Shown: positions 17,397-26,552, counted from the stretch's first letter. The stretch: DNA of 64,000 bases from Photobacterium ganghwense (GCF_003025595.1 NZ_PYMI01000012.1:1-64000); one strand, 5' to 3'. A program made the numbers and translations. Notes: generated by a model not told the origin, from the letters alone.

Positions 17397-17951
17397 TTAG
17401 CGTGCTGCCAGCCAGCCAGGTACATCGGCAATACTGTCCAGAACGGCATCGGCCAACTGAGTGCCTTCTTCCGTGACCGGTTTACCGGTGCGTACCAGCA
17501 CTCGGGTTCCTACGTCAGCCGCCTGTGCTGCCAGCATGTCGTCGGTCTTATCACCAATCATGACAGAGTTGGCCATATCGATTTTCAGAAAATCGCGCGC
17601 AGAAATGAACATACCCGGTTTTGGCTTGCGGCAGTTACAGTCCTGCAGGTAGTCACCCTGACCTTCGGTCGGGTGATGCGGGCAATAGTAAATACCGTCA
17701 AACTCTACCCCGTTGTCCACAAAGTTCCAGTCCATCCATTCAGTCAGGGTCAGGAACTCATCTTCGGTATACATGCCGCGAGCAATGCCCGCCTGGTTCG
17801 TCACCAGCACAAGTAGATAGCCCATCGCTTTCAGCTTCTTACAGGCCTCAAATACGCCTTCGACATATTCGAAATCATCTACGGTATGAACATAACCGCG
17901 ATCGATATTAATCACGCCATCACGGTCGATAAAAACTGCTGGTTTGGCCAA
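17397..17951 (-). CDS. gmhB: D,D-heptose 1,7-bisphosphate 7-phosphatase
   Basis: A 184-aa cytosolic HAD-family phosphatase that removes the C7 phosphate in ADP-heptose synthesis for the lipopolysaccharide core. The nucleophile motif FIDRDGVIN (Asp9, Asp11) is followed by the zinc site Cys90-x-His92 ... Cys105-x-Cys107 and the late acidic motif GDKTDD. Length matches E. coli GmhB. It is divergent from metNIQ, the arrangement also seen in other Vibrio. Confidence 0.95.
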   Translation of the reverse strand: MAKPAVFIDRDGVINIDRGYVHTVDDFEYVEGVFEACKKLKAMGYLLVLVTNQAGIARGMYTEDEFLTLTEWMDWNFVDNGVEFDGIYYCPHHPTEGQGDYLQDCNCRKPKPGMFISARDFLKIDMANSVMIGDKTDDMLAAQAADVGTRVLVRTGKPVTEEGTQLADAVLDSIADVPGWLAAR

Positions 17952-18093
17952 GCGTCAGCCCTCTGTTATTCGAAGTTTGTGTCAATGTCTCGAATTATGG
18001 CACGGCTGGCACCGGGATTCATCTGCTTTATCCCCATTTTAGCCATCCTTCTTACGCCGGAATTGCTGCCAAAATTGGGAAATCCAGAAATAA

Positions 18094-18125
18094 AGCCGTT
18101 TAGCCGTCCAGACGTAAAAATATCT
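18094..18125 (+). promoter_or_regulatory. MetJ operator (tandem Met boxes)
   Basis: Four 8-bp units stand in register: AGCCGTTT, AGCCGTCC, AGACGTAA, AAATATCT. The first three match the Met box AGACGTCT at 6 of 8 positions, the fourth weakly. They abut the -35 element of the metNIQ promoter, so MetJ with S-adenosylmethionine should block RNA polymerase. Confidence 0.75.
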
Positions 18126-18126
18126 A

Positions 18127-18155
18127 TTGACTTCATTTATGTTAACCCATAGCAT
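18127..18155 (+). promoter_or_regulatory. metNIQ promoter
   Basis: A -35 TTGACT (18127-18132) and a -10 TAGCAT (18150-18155) are 17 bp apart, immediately downstream of the Met boxes. The transcript would have a leader of about 130 nt containing a small hairpin (CGTCAG...CTGACG, about 18246-18271) ahead of the AGGAAG ribosome site. Confidence 0.65.
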
Positions 18156-18290
18156 CAAGTCAAACGATACGATTAGTCATTTTATGACACACCTCGTTAA
18201 CATGATGCAAAGACAGCAAATAACATAACAAAATATTGGTCGTCGTCAGCATCGGTTTACCGACTGACGCAATATGATTCAGGAAGAAGA

Positions 18291-19325
18291 ATGATAGAAA
18301 TAAGCAGAGTTAACAAAGTGTTCTATCAAGGGGAAAGGGAGATCCACGCCCTGCGTGATATCAACCTGAAGATTGAACAAGGCACTATTTTTGGGGTCAT
18401 CGGCGCATCCGGTGCCGGCAAAAGTACCCTGATCCGTTGCGTCAACTTGTTGGAAAAGCCAACCAGCGGACACGTGGTTGTCGACGGCGTTGATCTTACC
18501 CAACTTTCGAATCAGGAACTGACTCAGGCACGCCGCAAAATCGGCATGATCTTCCAACATTTTAACCTGCTGGCCTCGCGCACCGTTTTTGCCAATATAG
18601 CCCTTCCTCTGGAGCTGGCTGGCACCCCAAAAGCCGAGATCAAAGCCAAAGTGGAAGGATTGCTGGCACTGGTTGGCCTTACAGACAAACGAGATGTGTA
18701 TCCGGCCAACCTGAGTGGTGGTCAGAAACAGCGTGTGGCGATTGCCCGGGCTCTGGCCTCCGATCCGAAAGTGCTGCTGTGTGATGAAGCCACCAGCGCC
18801 CTGGACCCGGCCACGACACAATCTATTCTGGCTCTGCTAAAAGAAATTAACCGTAAGCTGGACCTGACGATCCTGCTGATTACACACGAAATGGACGTGG
18901 TGAAAAATATCTGTTCTGAAGTGGCTATCATCGGCGGCGGTGAGCTGGTTGAGAAAGGTCCGGTGGGTGACATCTTTGCCCATCCGAAAACCGACCTGGC
19001 GCGTGAGTTCATCCGTTCCACGCTGGATCTGTCCATTCCGGAAGAATATCGCACTCGCCTGGTAGAACATCGGGTTGAAAACAGTTACCCGCTGGTACGT
19101 CTGGAATTTACTGGCGAGTCTGTTGATGCCCCGCTGATTTCCCAGATTGCCCGTGAGTTCAACATCGATATCAGCATCATGAGCTCAGACATGGATTACG
19201 CCGGAGGCGTCAAATTTGGATTGATGCTGGCCGAGATCTTCGGCACCGAGCAGGCAGCGGAACAAGCCATTGCCTTCCTTCGTGATCACAAAGTGAATGT
19301 AGAGGTACTGGGTTATGTTGCTTGA
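18291..19325 (+). CDS. metN: Methionine ABC transporter ATPase
   Basis: A 344-aa ATPase of the methionine importer. Walker A GASGAGKS (38-45), signature LSGGQKQ (141-147) and Walker B VLLCDE (161-166) are followed by a C-terminal NIL domain (about 265-344) that senses cytoplasmic methionine and inhibits transport. First gene of metNIQ behind tandem Met boxes; its end overlaps metI by 11 bp. Confidence 0.97.
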   Translation: MIEISRVNKVFYQGEREIHALRDINLKIEQGTIFGVIGASGAGKSTLIRCVNLLEKPTSGHVVVDGVDLTQLSNQELTQARRKIGMIFQHFNLLASRTVFANIALPLELAGTPKAEIKAKVEGLLALVGLTDKRDVYPANLSGGQKQRVAIARALASDPKVLLCDEATSALDPATTQSILALLKEINRKLDLTILLITHEMDVVKNICSEVAIIGGGELVEKGPVGDIFAHPKTDLAREFIRSTLDLSIPEEYRTRLVEHRVENSYPLVRLEFTGESVDAPLISQIAREFNIDISIMSSDMDYAGGVKFGLMLAEIFGTEQAAEQAIAFLRDHKVNVEVLGYVA

Positions 19326-20001
19326 ATCGATTGCACAATGGTGGACGACTAACGAGCGTCTGATTGATCTGCTTATTCAGGCGCTGGGCCAAACTCTGGT
19401 TATGGTCTTTGCCTCTGGTCTGATTGGCTTTCTGGTCGGGATTCCGGTCGGTGTCGCGCTCCACCTGACCAAAGAAGGCGGCCTGCTGGCCAACCCAACC
19501 CTCAATAAAGTACTGGGCACCATTACCAATATTGGTCGTTCTATCCCCTTTATTATCCTGTTGGTAGCGATCATACCATTTACCCGTTTTCTGGTCGGCA
19601 GCTCCATCGGTACCGCCGCCGCGATTGTTCCGCTTACCGTGGGCGCGATTCCGTTTATCGCCCGTCTGGTTGAAGGAGCGCTGTTGGAAGTCCCATCGGG
19701 CCTGATTGAAGCCGCCCAAGCAATGGGGGCAACACCGCGCCAGATCATCAGCAAAGTGCTGCTGCCGGAAGCTTTGCCTGGCATCATCAATGCTGTGACC
19801 ATCACCCTGGTGACACTGGTCAGCTACTCTGCCATGGCAGGTACCGTGGGTGGTGGCGGCCTGGGCGATGTCGGTATTCGCTACGGTTACCAGCGCTTTG
19901 ACGGCACGGTCATGCTGATTACGGTTGTACTACTGGTCATCTTAGTGCAGCTCATTCAATCATTGGGCGATCACCTGGTGAAACGCGTGGACCACCGTTA
20001 A
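19315..20001 (+). CDS. metI: Methionine ABC transporter permease
   Basis: A 228-aa inner-membrane permease with about five membrane segments and the EAA motif (GLIEAAQAMGATPRQIISKVLLPEA). It overlaps metN by 11 bp, which implies coupled translation. It forms the channel of MetNI, which imports D- and L-methionine delivered by MetQ. Confidence 0.96.
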   Translation: MLLESIAQWWTTNERLIDLLIQALGQTLVMVFASGLIGFLVGIPVGVALHLTKEGGLLANPTLNKVLGTITNIGRSIPFIILLVAIIPFTRFLVGSSIGTAAAIVPLTVGAIPFIARLVEGALLEVPSGLIEAAQAMGATPRQIISKVLLPEALPGIINAVTITLVTLVSYSAMAGTVGGGGLGDVGIRYGYQRFDGTVMLITVVLLVILVQLIQSLGDHLVKRVDHR

Positions 20002-20011
20002 TCATCACAGC

Positions 20012-20047
20012 CACACGATCAACACCAAGCACACAATCAACACCAAA
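20012..20047 (+). repeat. Two tandem 18-bp repeats between metI and metQ
   Basis: CACACGATCAACACCAAG is followed at once by CACACAATCAACACCAAA (16 of 18 identical). It lies in the short gap before metQ; function unknown, possibly only slippage. Confidence 0.6.
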
Positions 20048-20098
20048 CATAATTAACAACTAGTATTACGGAAAACCCCAATTCTAAGGAGAAGTAAC

Positions 20099-20911
20099 AT
20101 GGCGTTTAATTTGAAGAACTTGTTTGCCGTTGCCGGCCTTGCCTCTGCGCTGGTGCTGACCGGTTGTGGCGAAAAAGAAGCCACCGCTACAAACAAAGTG
20201 AAAATTGGGGTGATGGCCGGTGCCGAAGCCCAAGTGGCTGAAGTGGCAGCAAAAGAAGCCAAAGACAAATACGGTCTGGATGTTGAGCTAATCACTTTCA
20301 CTGATTACGTTTCTCCAAACGCCGCACTGGAAGAAGGGTCAATTGACGCCAACGCCTTCCAGCATAAGCCATACCTGGATCAGCAAATTGCCGACCGCGG
20401 CTACAAGTTCGCCGTTGCCGGTAACACTTTTGTCTACCCGATTGCGGCTTACTCAAGCAAAATCAAGTCCATTGCGGAGCTGAACGACGGTGATCAGGTG
20501 GCTGTGCCAAACGATCCAACAAACCTGGGCCGCTCTCTGCTGCTGCTGCAACAACAAGGGCTGCTGAAGCTGAAAGACGGTGTTGGCCTGACGGCCACGG
20601 TACTGGATGTTGTTGAAAACCCTAAGAAACTGAAAATTGTTGAACTGGAAGCCGCGCAACTGCCGCGCTCGCTGGATGACGTTCAACTGGCGATTATCAA
20701 TAACACTTATGCCAGCAGCATCAATCTGACGCCGGAAAAAGACGGCATCTTTGTGGAAGACAAAGAATCACCATACGTCAACCTGATTGTGGCGCGTCAG
20801 GACAACGTCAATGCAGAGAACGTGCAAACTTTCGTGAAAGCCTACCAGTCTGATGCGGTTTACAACGCAGCGATGGAAATCTTCAACGGCGGGATCGTTA
20901 AAGGCTGGTAA
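20099..20911 (+). CDS. metQ: Methionine-binding lipoprotein
   Basis: A 270-aa substrate-binding lipoprotein of the NlpA family. The signal peptide ends in the lipobox LTGC (Cys23), so it is lipid-anchored, probably in the inner membrane. The mature part begins VKIGVMAGAEAQVAEVAA. The preceding gap of about 100 bp and strong AAGGAG ribosome site fit higher production than MetN and MetI. A strong terminator follows. Confidence 0.96.
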   Translation: MAFNLKNLFAVAGLASALVLTGCGEKEATATNKVKIGVMAGAEAQVAEVAAKEAKDKYGLDVELITFTDYVSPNAALEEGSIDANAFQHKPYLDQQIADRGYKFAVAGNTFVYPIAAYSSKIKSIAELNDGDQVAVPNDPTNLGRSLLLLQQQGLLKLKDGVGLTATVLDVVENPKKLKIVELEAAQLPRSLDDVQLAIINNTYASSINLTPEKDGIFVEDKESPYVNLIVARQDNVNAENVQTFVKAYQSDAVYNAAMEIFNGGIVKGW

Positions 20912-20941
20912 TATCGCCAGTCAAAACCTCCCATCGAATCA

Positions 20942-20967
20942 AGCCCCTGTCTGACAGGGGCTTTTTT
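20942..20967 (+). terminator. metNIQ terminator
   Basis: The 9-bp stem AGCCCCTGT-CTG-ACAGGGGCT is followed by six Ts, 30 bp after metQ. Confidence 0.92.
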
Positions 20968-20982
20968 ATTTGTCACTGGCCA

Positions 20983-21123
20983 CTAGCGCTTTTTACGGCG
21001 TCCCTGCACAGCCTTGAAGCGTGGGTTGGATTTACAAATCACATAAATGCGCCCGCGCCGCTTCACGACCTGACAATCACGATGGCGCTGTTTCGCACTT
21101 TTGAGTGAGCTGAGCACTTTCAT
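20983..21123 (-). CDS. ykgO: Ribosomal protein L36, zinc-independent paralog
   Basis: A 46-aa basic protein (MKVLSSLKSAKQRHRDCQ... ...NPRFKAVQGRRKKR) nearly identical in pattern to E. coli YkgO. It is the C-minus form of L36: it lacks the four-ligand zinc ribbon of RpmJ and replaces it during zinc shortage. Its ATG overlaps the stop of the L31 gene (ATGA), so the pair is co-translated behind the Zur box at 21539-21556. Confidence 0.95.
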   Translation of the reverse strand: MKVLSSLKSAKQRHRDCQVVKRRGRIYVICKSNPRFKAVQGRRKKR

Positions 21124-21389
21124 TCCTGATTCTCCTGTTTCGCCCCGAAACGACCAAAACGGCGGTTAAAGTGTGCCATGCGCCCTTCACTGCTGACCAC
21201 ACGTTGCTTACCGGTATAAAACGGATGCGAAGCGGAAGACACATCCAGTGTGAAGTACGGATAGGTGTTGCCGTCTTCCCATTCAATAGTGCGATCAGTT
21301 TTCAGGGTAGAGCCAATCACAAAGTACTGATCAACACTGGTGTCGTGAAATACCACTTTTCGGTATTCCGGATGGATGCCGGGTTTCAT
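21120..21389 (-). CDS. ykgM: Ribosomal protein L31 type B, zinc-independent
   Basis: An 89-aa L31 (MKPGIHPEYRKVVFHDTSVD) without the CxxC zinc motif of RpmE, that is, the type B form that replaces zinc-loaded L31 when Zur is released. It has an AGGAG ribosome site and is followed by the type B L36 gene with a 4-bp overlap. The promoter lies about 150 bp upstream, overlapping a perfect Zur palindrome. Confidence 0.96.
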   Translation of the reverse strand: MKPGIHPEYRKVVFHDTSVDQYFVIGSTLKTDRTIEWEDGNTYPYFTLDVSSASHPFYTGKQRVVSSEGRMAHFNRRFGRFGAKQENQE

Positions 21390-21538
21390 GTTGTTCTCCT
21401 GTTAGTCAACGAATTCCACAACGCTTATTTGACGAGGCTGTGTTAGCAAACCGGTATTGGCGCTACAGCGATTAGCGCTACTGGTAGTAACGCAGCTTGC
21501 TGGTGACCAAACGAGTTAGCTTGTCCCTGTCAATAACT

Positions 21539-21556
21539 GTTATGTTATAACATAAT
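21539..21556 (-). promoter_or_regulatory. Zur box controlling L31/L36 paralogs
   Basis: GTTATGTTATAACATAAT contains a perfect 16-bp palindrome (21540-21555, TTATGTTA/TAACATAA) matching the gamma-proteobacterial Zur operator core (TGTTATANNATAACA-like). On the minus strand a TATTAT -10 with TTTTGT 17 bp upstream overlaps it, so zinc-loaded Zur would block transcription of the ykgM-ykgO pair. The trmO start is about 90 bp away on the other strand. Confidence 0.8.
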
Positions 21557-21636
21557 ATTTGACATCAATTCTCAACAAAAGATCAAGTACTATTTTGTGC
21601 TATCGTCTGCTTCATGTTGTGCAACCCAAGCAATCT

Positions 21637-22341
21637 ATGAACTATCAGATTTCCCCAGTCGGAGTGATCCGCTCTCCATACAAAGAAAAATTTGCCGTCC
21701 CGCGTCAGCCTGGGCTGGTACCCAGTGCCCGCTCCGAGCTGATCCTGCAAGGGGAAGCCAACGCCATTGAGGCTGTCAGAGGGATTGAGCAATTCAGCCA
21801 CTTGTGGCTGCTTTTCTTGTTTGATCAGAATCTGGAAGCCGGTTGGCGGCCGACCGTCAGGCCACCGCGTCTGGGCGGAAATGAGCGTATCGGCGTGTTT
21901 GCCAGCCGGGCCACCTTCCGTCCGAATGGCATTGGCATGTCCGCGGTGGAGCTGCTGGGCGTTCGCCAGAAAGGCAGTGATGTGATCCTTGATCTCGGCG
22001 GCGTCGATCTGGTCGACGGCACGCCAATCATTGATATCAAGCCCTACATCCCCTACTCCGATAGCCTGACTCAGGCTCGCGGGGGATTTGCCCATGATCA
22101 GCCAGACACTCTGGCCGTCGAGTTCAGTGAACAGGCGGAACGCCAGCTAACGGGAAAACAACTGGCGCGACAGCGTGCGGTCATTGAAGAAGTGCTGGCG
22201 CAGGATCCGCGTCCGGCTTATAAGAAAGGCAAACAGGACGAAAAAGAGTACGCGGTTCACCTTTTCGACTATAACGTTAAATTTATCGTCCAAAACGATC
22301 GGGTGACGGTCACAGCTCTGGATAAACCCATCCGAAAATAA
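21637..22341 (+). CDS. trmO: tRNA (adenine-N6)-methyltransferase TrmO
   Basis: A 234-aa SAM-dependent enzyme of the TsaA/YaeB beta-barrel family that methylates N6-threonylcarbamoyladenosine at tRNA position 37. The N-terminus (VGVIRSPYKEKFAVPRQPG), the WRPTVRPPRLGGN segment and RATFRPNGIGMS match E. coli TrmO closely. I place the start at 21637 (MNYQISPVG), giving the family length of about 235; an in-frame ATG at 21559 would add 26 residues absent from the family and sit on the Zur promoter region. Confidence 0.93.
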   Translation: MNYQISPVGVIRSPYKEKFAVPRQPGLVPSARSELILQGEANAIEAVRGIEQFSHLWLLFLFDQNLEAGWRPTVRPPRLGGNERIGVFASRATFRPNGIGMSAVELLGVRQKGSDVILDLGGVDLVDGTPIIDIKPYIPYSDSLTQARGGFAHDQPDTLAVEFSEQAERQLTGKQLARQRAVIEEVLAQDPRPAYKKGKQDEKEYAVHLFDYNVKFIVQNDRVTVTALDKPIRK

Positions 22342-22468
22342 CGGGCAATACGGCTGTTCTCTTTGGCGAACCGGCAAATGGCTGGTAGTATATGCGGTTA
22401 CCGCCAATACTGGCGTTCGGGGCATTCCCGAATCACTTTATTTTCATCTCAACCAACGGATACCATCA

Positions 22469-24184
22469 ATGCGTACCAGTAAATATCTTCTTTCAACACT
22501 GAAGGAGACTCCAAACGACGCAGAAATCGTCAGTCATCAGCTGATGCTACGTGCAGGTATGATCCGTAAGCTGGCTTCAGGTCTATACACCTGGCTACCT
22601 ACAGGTCTGCGTGTTCTGCGTAAGGTCGAAAATATTGTTCGTGACGAAATGAACAAAGCAGGTGCAGTCGAAACGCTAATGCCCGTGGTTCAGCCCTCAG
22701 AGTTGTGGGTAGAAACAGGTCGCTGGGACAAATTCGGCCCCGAGCTGCTGCGTATTGCTGACCGTCACGACCGACCGTTTGTGCTGGGTCCGACGCACGA
22801 AGAAGTGATCACCGACATGGTTCGCAACGAAGTTCGCTCATACAAGCAGCTGCCGCTGAACCTGTACCAGATCCAGACCAAATTCCGTGATGAAGTCCGC
22901 CCGCGTTTTGGTGTGATGCGTTCTCGTGAGTTCATCATGAAAGATGCCTACTCTTTCCACCTGGACAAAGAAAGCTTGGTTGAAACTTACGAAACCATGC
23001 ATCAGGCATACTGCAATATCTTCAACCGCATGGGTCTGGACTTCCGTCCGGTACTGGCTGACACCGGTTCTATCGGTGGCTCCGGCTCACACGAGTTCCA
23101 CGTGCTGGCTGAGAGCGGTGAAGACCTGATTGCATTCTCGACCGAGTCTGATTACGCGGCCAACATCGAGAAAGCTGAAGCTCTGGCACCGACAACCGAG
23201 CGTGCGGCACCAACGATGGAAATGACGCTGGTTGACACGCCAGACGCGAAAACCATCGCTGAGTTGGTTGAGCAATTCGATATTGCTATCGAGAAAACCG
23301 TTAAAACTCTGTTTGTGAAAGCATCGGATGACGTTGAAGCTGAACTGATTGCCCTGATCATCCGCGGCGACCACGAGCTGAACGAAATCAAGGCAGAAAA
23401 CCTGTCTTGCGTAGCGTCTCCGCTGGAATTCGCGACTGAAGAAGAGATCCGTGCCCTGGTTAACGCAGGTCCTGGCTCACTGGGTCCGGTAAACCTGCCA
23501 GTCCCATTCATCGTTGACCGCTCTGTGGCGGTAATGAGCGACTTCGGTGCTGGTGCGAACATTGACGGTAAGCACTACTTCGGCATCAACTGGGGCCGTG
23601 ATGTTGAGTTGGGTCAGGTTGAAGATCTGCGCAACGTTGTTGAAGGTGATCCAAGCCCATGCGGTAAAGGTACCCTGATGCTGAAACGCGGTATCGAAGT
23701 AGGTCACATCTTCCAGCTGGGTAACAACTACTCAGCAGCGATGAACGCGTCAGTGCTTGGTCCGGACGGCAAAAACGTCATCATGGAAATGGGCTGTTAC
23801 GGTATCGGTTGTACCCGTGTGGTTGCCGCTGCGATTGAGCAGAACAATGACGAAAACGGCATCATCTGGCCTGACGCCATTGCACCGTTCCACGTGTCTA
23901 TCGTTCCGATGAACATGGCGAAGTCTGAAGAAGTACGCGATGCCGCTGAGAAGCTGTACGCGGAACTGACCGCAGCCGGTATCGAAGTCCTGTTCGACGA
24001 TCGTAACGAACGTCCGGGTGTTATGTTTGCTGACCACGAGCTAATCGGTATTCCGCACACCATCGTGATCGGTAACCGCAGCCTGGAAAACGGCGAGATG
24101 GAATACAAAGACCGTCGTGCCGGCACCAAAGAAGGTGTGGCTGTGACTGACATCGTTGAGTTCATCAAACAGAAACTGGCTTAA
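22469..24184 (+). CDS. proS: Prolyl-tRNA synthetase
   Basis: A 571-aa class II aminoacyl-tRNA synthetase. Class II motifs are visible (PVVQPSELW, TKFRDEVRPRFGVMRSREFIMKDAYSF, and the late GIGCTRVVAAAIE motif 3). A large insertion (about 230-390) is the editing domain that removes Ala-tRNA(Pro). Full length, with a C-terminal anticodon-binding domain. A strong terminator follows. Confidence 0.98.
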   Translation: MRTSKYLLSTLKETPNDAEIVSHQLMLRAGMIRKLASGLYTWLPTGLRVLRKVENIVRDEMNKAGAVETLMPVVQPSELWVETGRWDKFGPELLRIADRHDRPFVLGPTHEEVITDMVRNEVRSYKQLPLNLYQIQTKFRDEVRPRFGVMRSREFIMKDAYSFHLDKESLVETYETMHQAYCNIFNRMGLDFRPVLADTGSIGGSGSHEFHVLAESGEDLIAFSTESDYAANIEKAEALAPTTERAAPTMEMTLVDTPDAKTIAELVEQFDIAIEKTVKTLFVKASDDVEAELIALIIRGDHELNEIKAENLSCVASPLEFATEEEIRALVNAGPGSLGPVNLPVPFIVDRSVAVMSDFGAGANIDGKHYFGINWGRDVELGQVEDLRNVVEGDPSPCGKGTLMLKRGIEVGHIFQLGNNYSAAMNASVLGPDGKNVIMEMGCYGIGCTRVVAAAIEQNNDENGIIWPDAIAPFHVSIVPMNMAKSEEVRDAAEKLYAELTAAGIEVLFDDRNERPGVMFADHELIGIPHTIVIGNRSLENGEMEYKDRRAGTKEGVAVTDIVEFIKQKLA

Positions 24185-24226
24185 TCCGGTTCTGATTGTC
24201 CCTGTTTATCTTCAGGGTCTGTTGCT

Positions 24227-24252
24227 AAGCCTCCCGAACGGGAGGCTTTTTT
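24227..24252 (+). terminator. proS terminator
   Basis: The stem AAGCCTCCC-GAAC-GGGAGGCTT is followed by six Ts, about 45 bp after proS. Confidence 0.93.
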
Positions 24253-24347
24253 GTTTCTGCTTCCGTGGCCCCATTCCGGACAGGTAGGGTTACCCATTAG
24301 AACAAAAAGGGATATAGTTATAGCAAAGCAGTAACAAAGGGATTGCC

Positions 24348-25472
24348 ATGGCAAAGGATAAGCCAAAAATCAGTTTATTGCTGACTGGCGGTGGAGCCAG
24401 GGCGGCGTATCAGGTCGGGGTTCTGAAAGCCATTTCGGAGTGGTATCCCCGTGTTCACCACAGCCCGTTTGCCATTTACTGCGGCACTTCAGCCGGCGCC
24501 ATTAATGCCATTTCTATTGCCAGTTATGCTTCCTGCTTTCGGCTGGGAGTCAAAAAGCTGGAGTGGATCTGGTCGCGTCTGCACAGCCGCCGCATTTTTG
24601 CCGCCAGCTCGCTTGGCATGAGTAGCTATCTGCTGGGGCAAGGTATGGCCCGACTGCAATCTTCCTATCACGAACGCCCGCCGTTTGGCTTGCTCAACAA
24701 CCGTCCGCTGCGCCACCTGCTCAATCAGGTCAATAACTATCAGCGGCTGGAAACCCAGATCGCAGCCGGTAATCTGCACGGTATTTCCATCACAGCCTCA
24801 AGCTACAAGAGCGGTCATTCCGTCAGTTTTTTTCAGGGTCAGAAGGAAATTCGCGAGTGGGACAGAGCCAAATCGAAAGGCCGTCGAGCGATGCTGACCA
24901 CCGATCACCTGATGGCCTCTTCTGCGATCCCGCTGGTGTTTCCCGCTACCCGGATCGGCCGCGCTTACTACGGTGACGGCTCCATCCACCAGCTGGCACC
25001 GCTGCGCCCGTCACTGAAAATGGGAGCAGATAAAATCCTGATCATTGACCTGATCAACCAGAAACTGCAGCAAGCGGATCAAACCAGTGCCCCGGGTCTG
25101 GCCGCTCTGGGCGGCCACCTGATGGACACCATTTTCAGTGATACCCTGACGGCAGATCTGGAAAACCTGTCACGGACGAACTCCCTGCTGGCCAGCTTGC
25201 CTCAAGACGCCCGCCGCGAACAGGGAATGCGCGTGATAGAACACGTCCATCTCTATCCCAGCGAGTCGTTTGAACCGTTAGCCCGCCGCTATTACAGTCA
25301 CTTACCTCCCATGGCTCGGGCCCTGATGCGGCTGACCGGACTCAGTCCGCGGGATGACGCTGCGATCACCAGCTATATTCTGTTCGAACCCGCCTACGTG
25401 CGCGCCCTGATCAAAATGGGGTACGATGACGCCCAGGAAAAAGAAGCGATCTTGCGCAATTTTTTAAACTAA
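24348..25472 (+). CDS. Patatin-like phospholipase
   Basis: A 374-aa protein of the patatin family, which hydrolyses lipid acyl esters with a Ser-Asp dyad. It has the oxyanion motif GGGARAA (14-20), nucleophile elbow GTSAG (Ser48) and catalytic Asp210 in GDGS. No signal peptide is visible, so it is probably cytosolic or membrane-associated. A C-terminal part (about 290-374) is outside the core fold. It stands alone, behind a weak AT-rich promoter region. Confidence 0.9.
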   Translation: MAKDKPKISLLLTGGGARAAYQVGVLKAISEWYPRVHHSPFAIYCGTSAGAINAISIASYASCFRLGVKKLEWIWSRLHSRRIFAASSLGMSSYLLGQGMARLQSSYHERPPFGLLNNRPLRHLLNQVNNYQRLETQIAAGNLHGISITASSYKSGHSVSFFQGQKEIREWDRAKSKGRRAMLTTDHLMASSAIPLVFPATRIGRAYYGDGSIHQLAPLRPSLKMGADKILIIDLINQKLQQADQTSAPGLAALGGHLMDTIFSDTLTADLENLSRTNSLLASLPQDARREQGMRVIEHVHLYPSESFEPLARRYYSHLPPMARALMRLTGLSPRDDAAITSYILFEPAYVRALIKMGYDDAQEKEAILRNFLN

Positions 25473-25565
25473 CTCAGTGAATTAATAAGAGATTTTTCGC
25501 TTAATCTATTGAAATAGGCTCATTATTGCCTATAGTAAGCCTCTTAACTCCTCTATAGCGCTGAT

Positions 25566-26423
25566 ATGGATCCGATCCTACGGAAGAAACTGATCGCAGA
25601 ACAACACAGCAAACCAAGGGCTAAACCACTTGGTGCTGATCAACGTCTGCTGATCTTGCAGAAGCTGCAGGGAAAACTGGATTTAGCGCTGCTGTTTGAA
25701 ATCTTCACCCGGGAAGTCGAGAAACAGATCGATATCAGCCGTCTGGTATGGGAGTGTGACAACACCACCTTGCCGATCCGACGAGGCCCCGCCACCGAGC
25801 ACCGAAAAACCTTTTTACTGCGTTTTAGTCAGCACGAACTGGGCAAGTTGCAGTACATTACGCCCTACCCGCTGGACAACGATGAAATCAGCCTGCTGCA
25901 TACTTATCACCGCCTGTTTGCCGGGCCACTGATGAATGCCATTGAGTACCGCCGCGTAAAAAACATGGCCCTGCAGGATTACCTGTCAGGTCTAGGCAAC
26001 CGCAGCTGCTTCGAGCAGGATGTCAGTCAGGCCATTGCGATGAGCGAACGCCGTAATGTCGGCCTGGTGCTGGTGTTGTTTGACCTCGATAACTTCAAGC
26101 AGGTTAATGATCGGTTTGGCCACCCTGATGGCGACAAAGTGATTCGACAGTTCAGCCAGTTACTCAAAAAATCCGTCCGTGCCTCTGACCGCTGCTACCG
26201 AATCGGCGGCGACGAGTTTGCGGTGCTGCTGCAACCGGCCACCGACGAGTCCGCGCTTCAGGTCTATTACCGCGTCGAGCAAATGATCAGCGACGACCCG
26301 ATTTTGCGCCCGTTGAATATTGGCTGCTCATGCGGCTACACCTCCTACCGTCATGGCGATAGCAGCACCACTCTGGTCGATCGTGCCGATCGCCAGCTTT
26401 ACGCCCATAAACGCGGCAAATAA
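25566..26423 (+). CDS. Diguanylate cyclase (GGDEF)
   Basis: A 285-aa protein with an unannotated N-terminal domain (about 1-130, possibly sensory) and a C-terminal GGDEF domain. The active-site motif GGDEF (214-218) is intact and an inhibitory-site RASD (205-208) stands five residues before it, so the enzyme should make c-di-GMP and be product-inhibited. FDLDNFKQVND (172-182) is the metal-binding motif. No membrane segment or signal peptide, so it is soluble. Confidence 0.93.
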   Translation: MDPILRKKLIAEQHSKPRAKPLGADQRLLILQKLQGKLDLALLFEIFTREVEKQIDISRLVWECDNTTLPIRRGPATEHRKTFLLRFSQHELGKLQYITPYPLDNDEISLLHTYHRLFAGPLMNAIEYRRVKNMALQDYLSGLGNRSCFEQDVSQAIAMSERRNVGLVLVLFDLDNFKQVNDRFGHPDGDKVIRQFSQLLKKSVRASDRCYRIGGDEFAVLLQPATDESALQVYYRVEQMISDDPILRPLNIGCSCGYTSYRHGDSSTTLVDRADRQLYAHKRGK

Positions 26424-26437
26424 CCCCACTGACTTTC

Positions 26438-26452
26438 CCAAACCGAGTTTGG
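26438..26452. promoter_or_regulatory. Inverted repeat near a yaeP promoter
   Basis: CCAAAC-CGA-GTTTGG lies immediately before a -10-like TATAGT (26453-26458). It may be an operator or only the base of a weak hairpin after the cyclase gene. Confidence 0.3.
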
Positions 26453-26552
26453 TATAGTGAGAGAATCCAATCAAAGTGGGCTTTCCTCTTCCTTCAGGCA
26501 GCGCTGGCAGACGAAAACCCTATTTTCGATGCATTTGATTAAGGTACAAACC

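Noticed and set aside
18246..18271. Hairpin before metN considered as a SAM riboswitch
   Set aside because: It is too small and lacks the conserved SAM aptamer elements; MetJ boxes already explain regulation.
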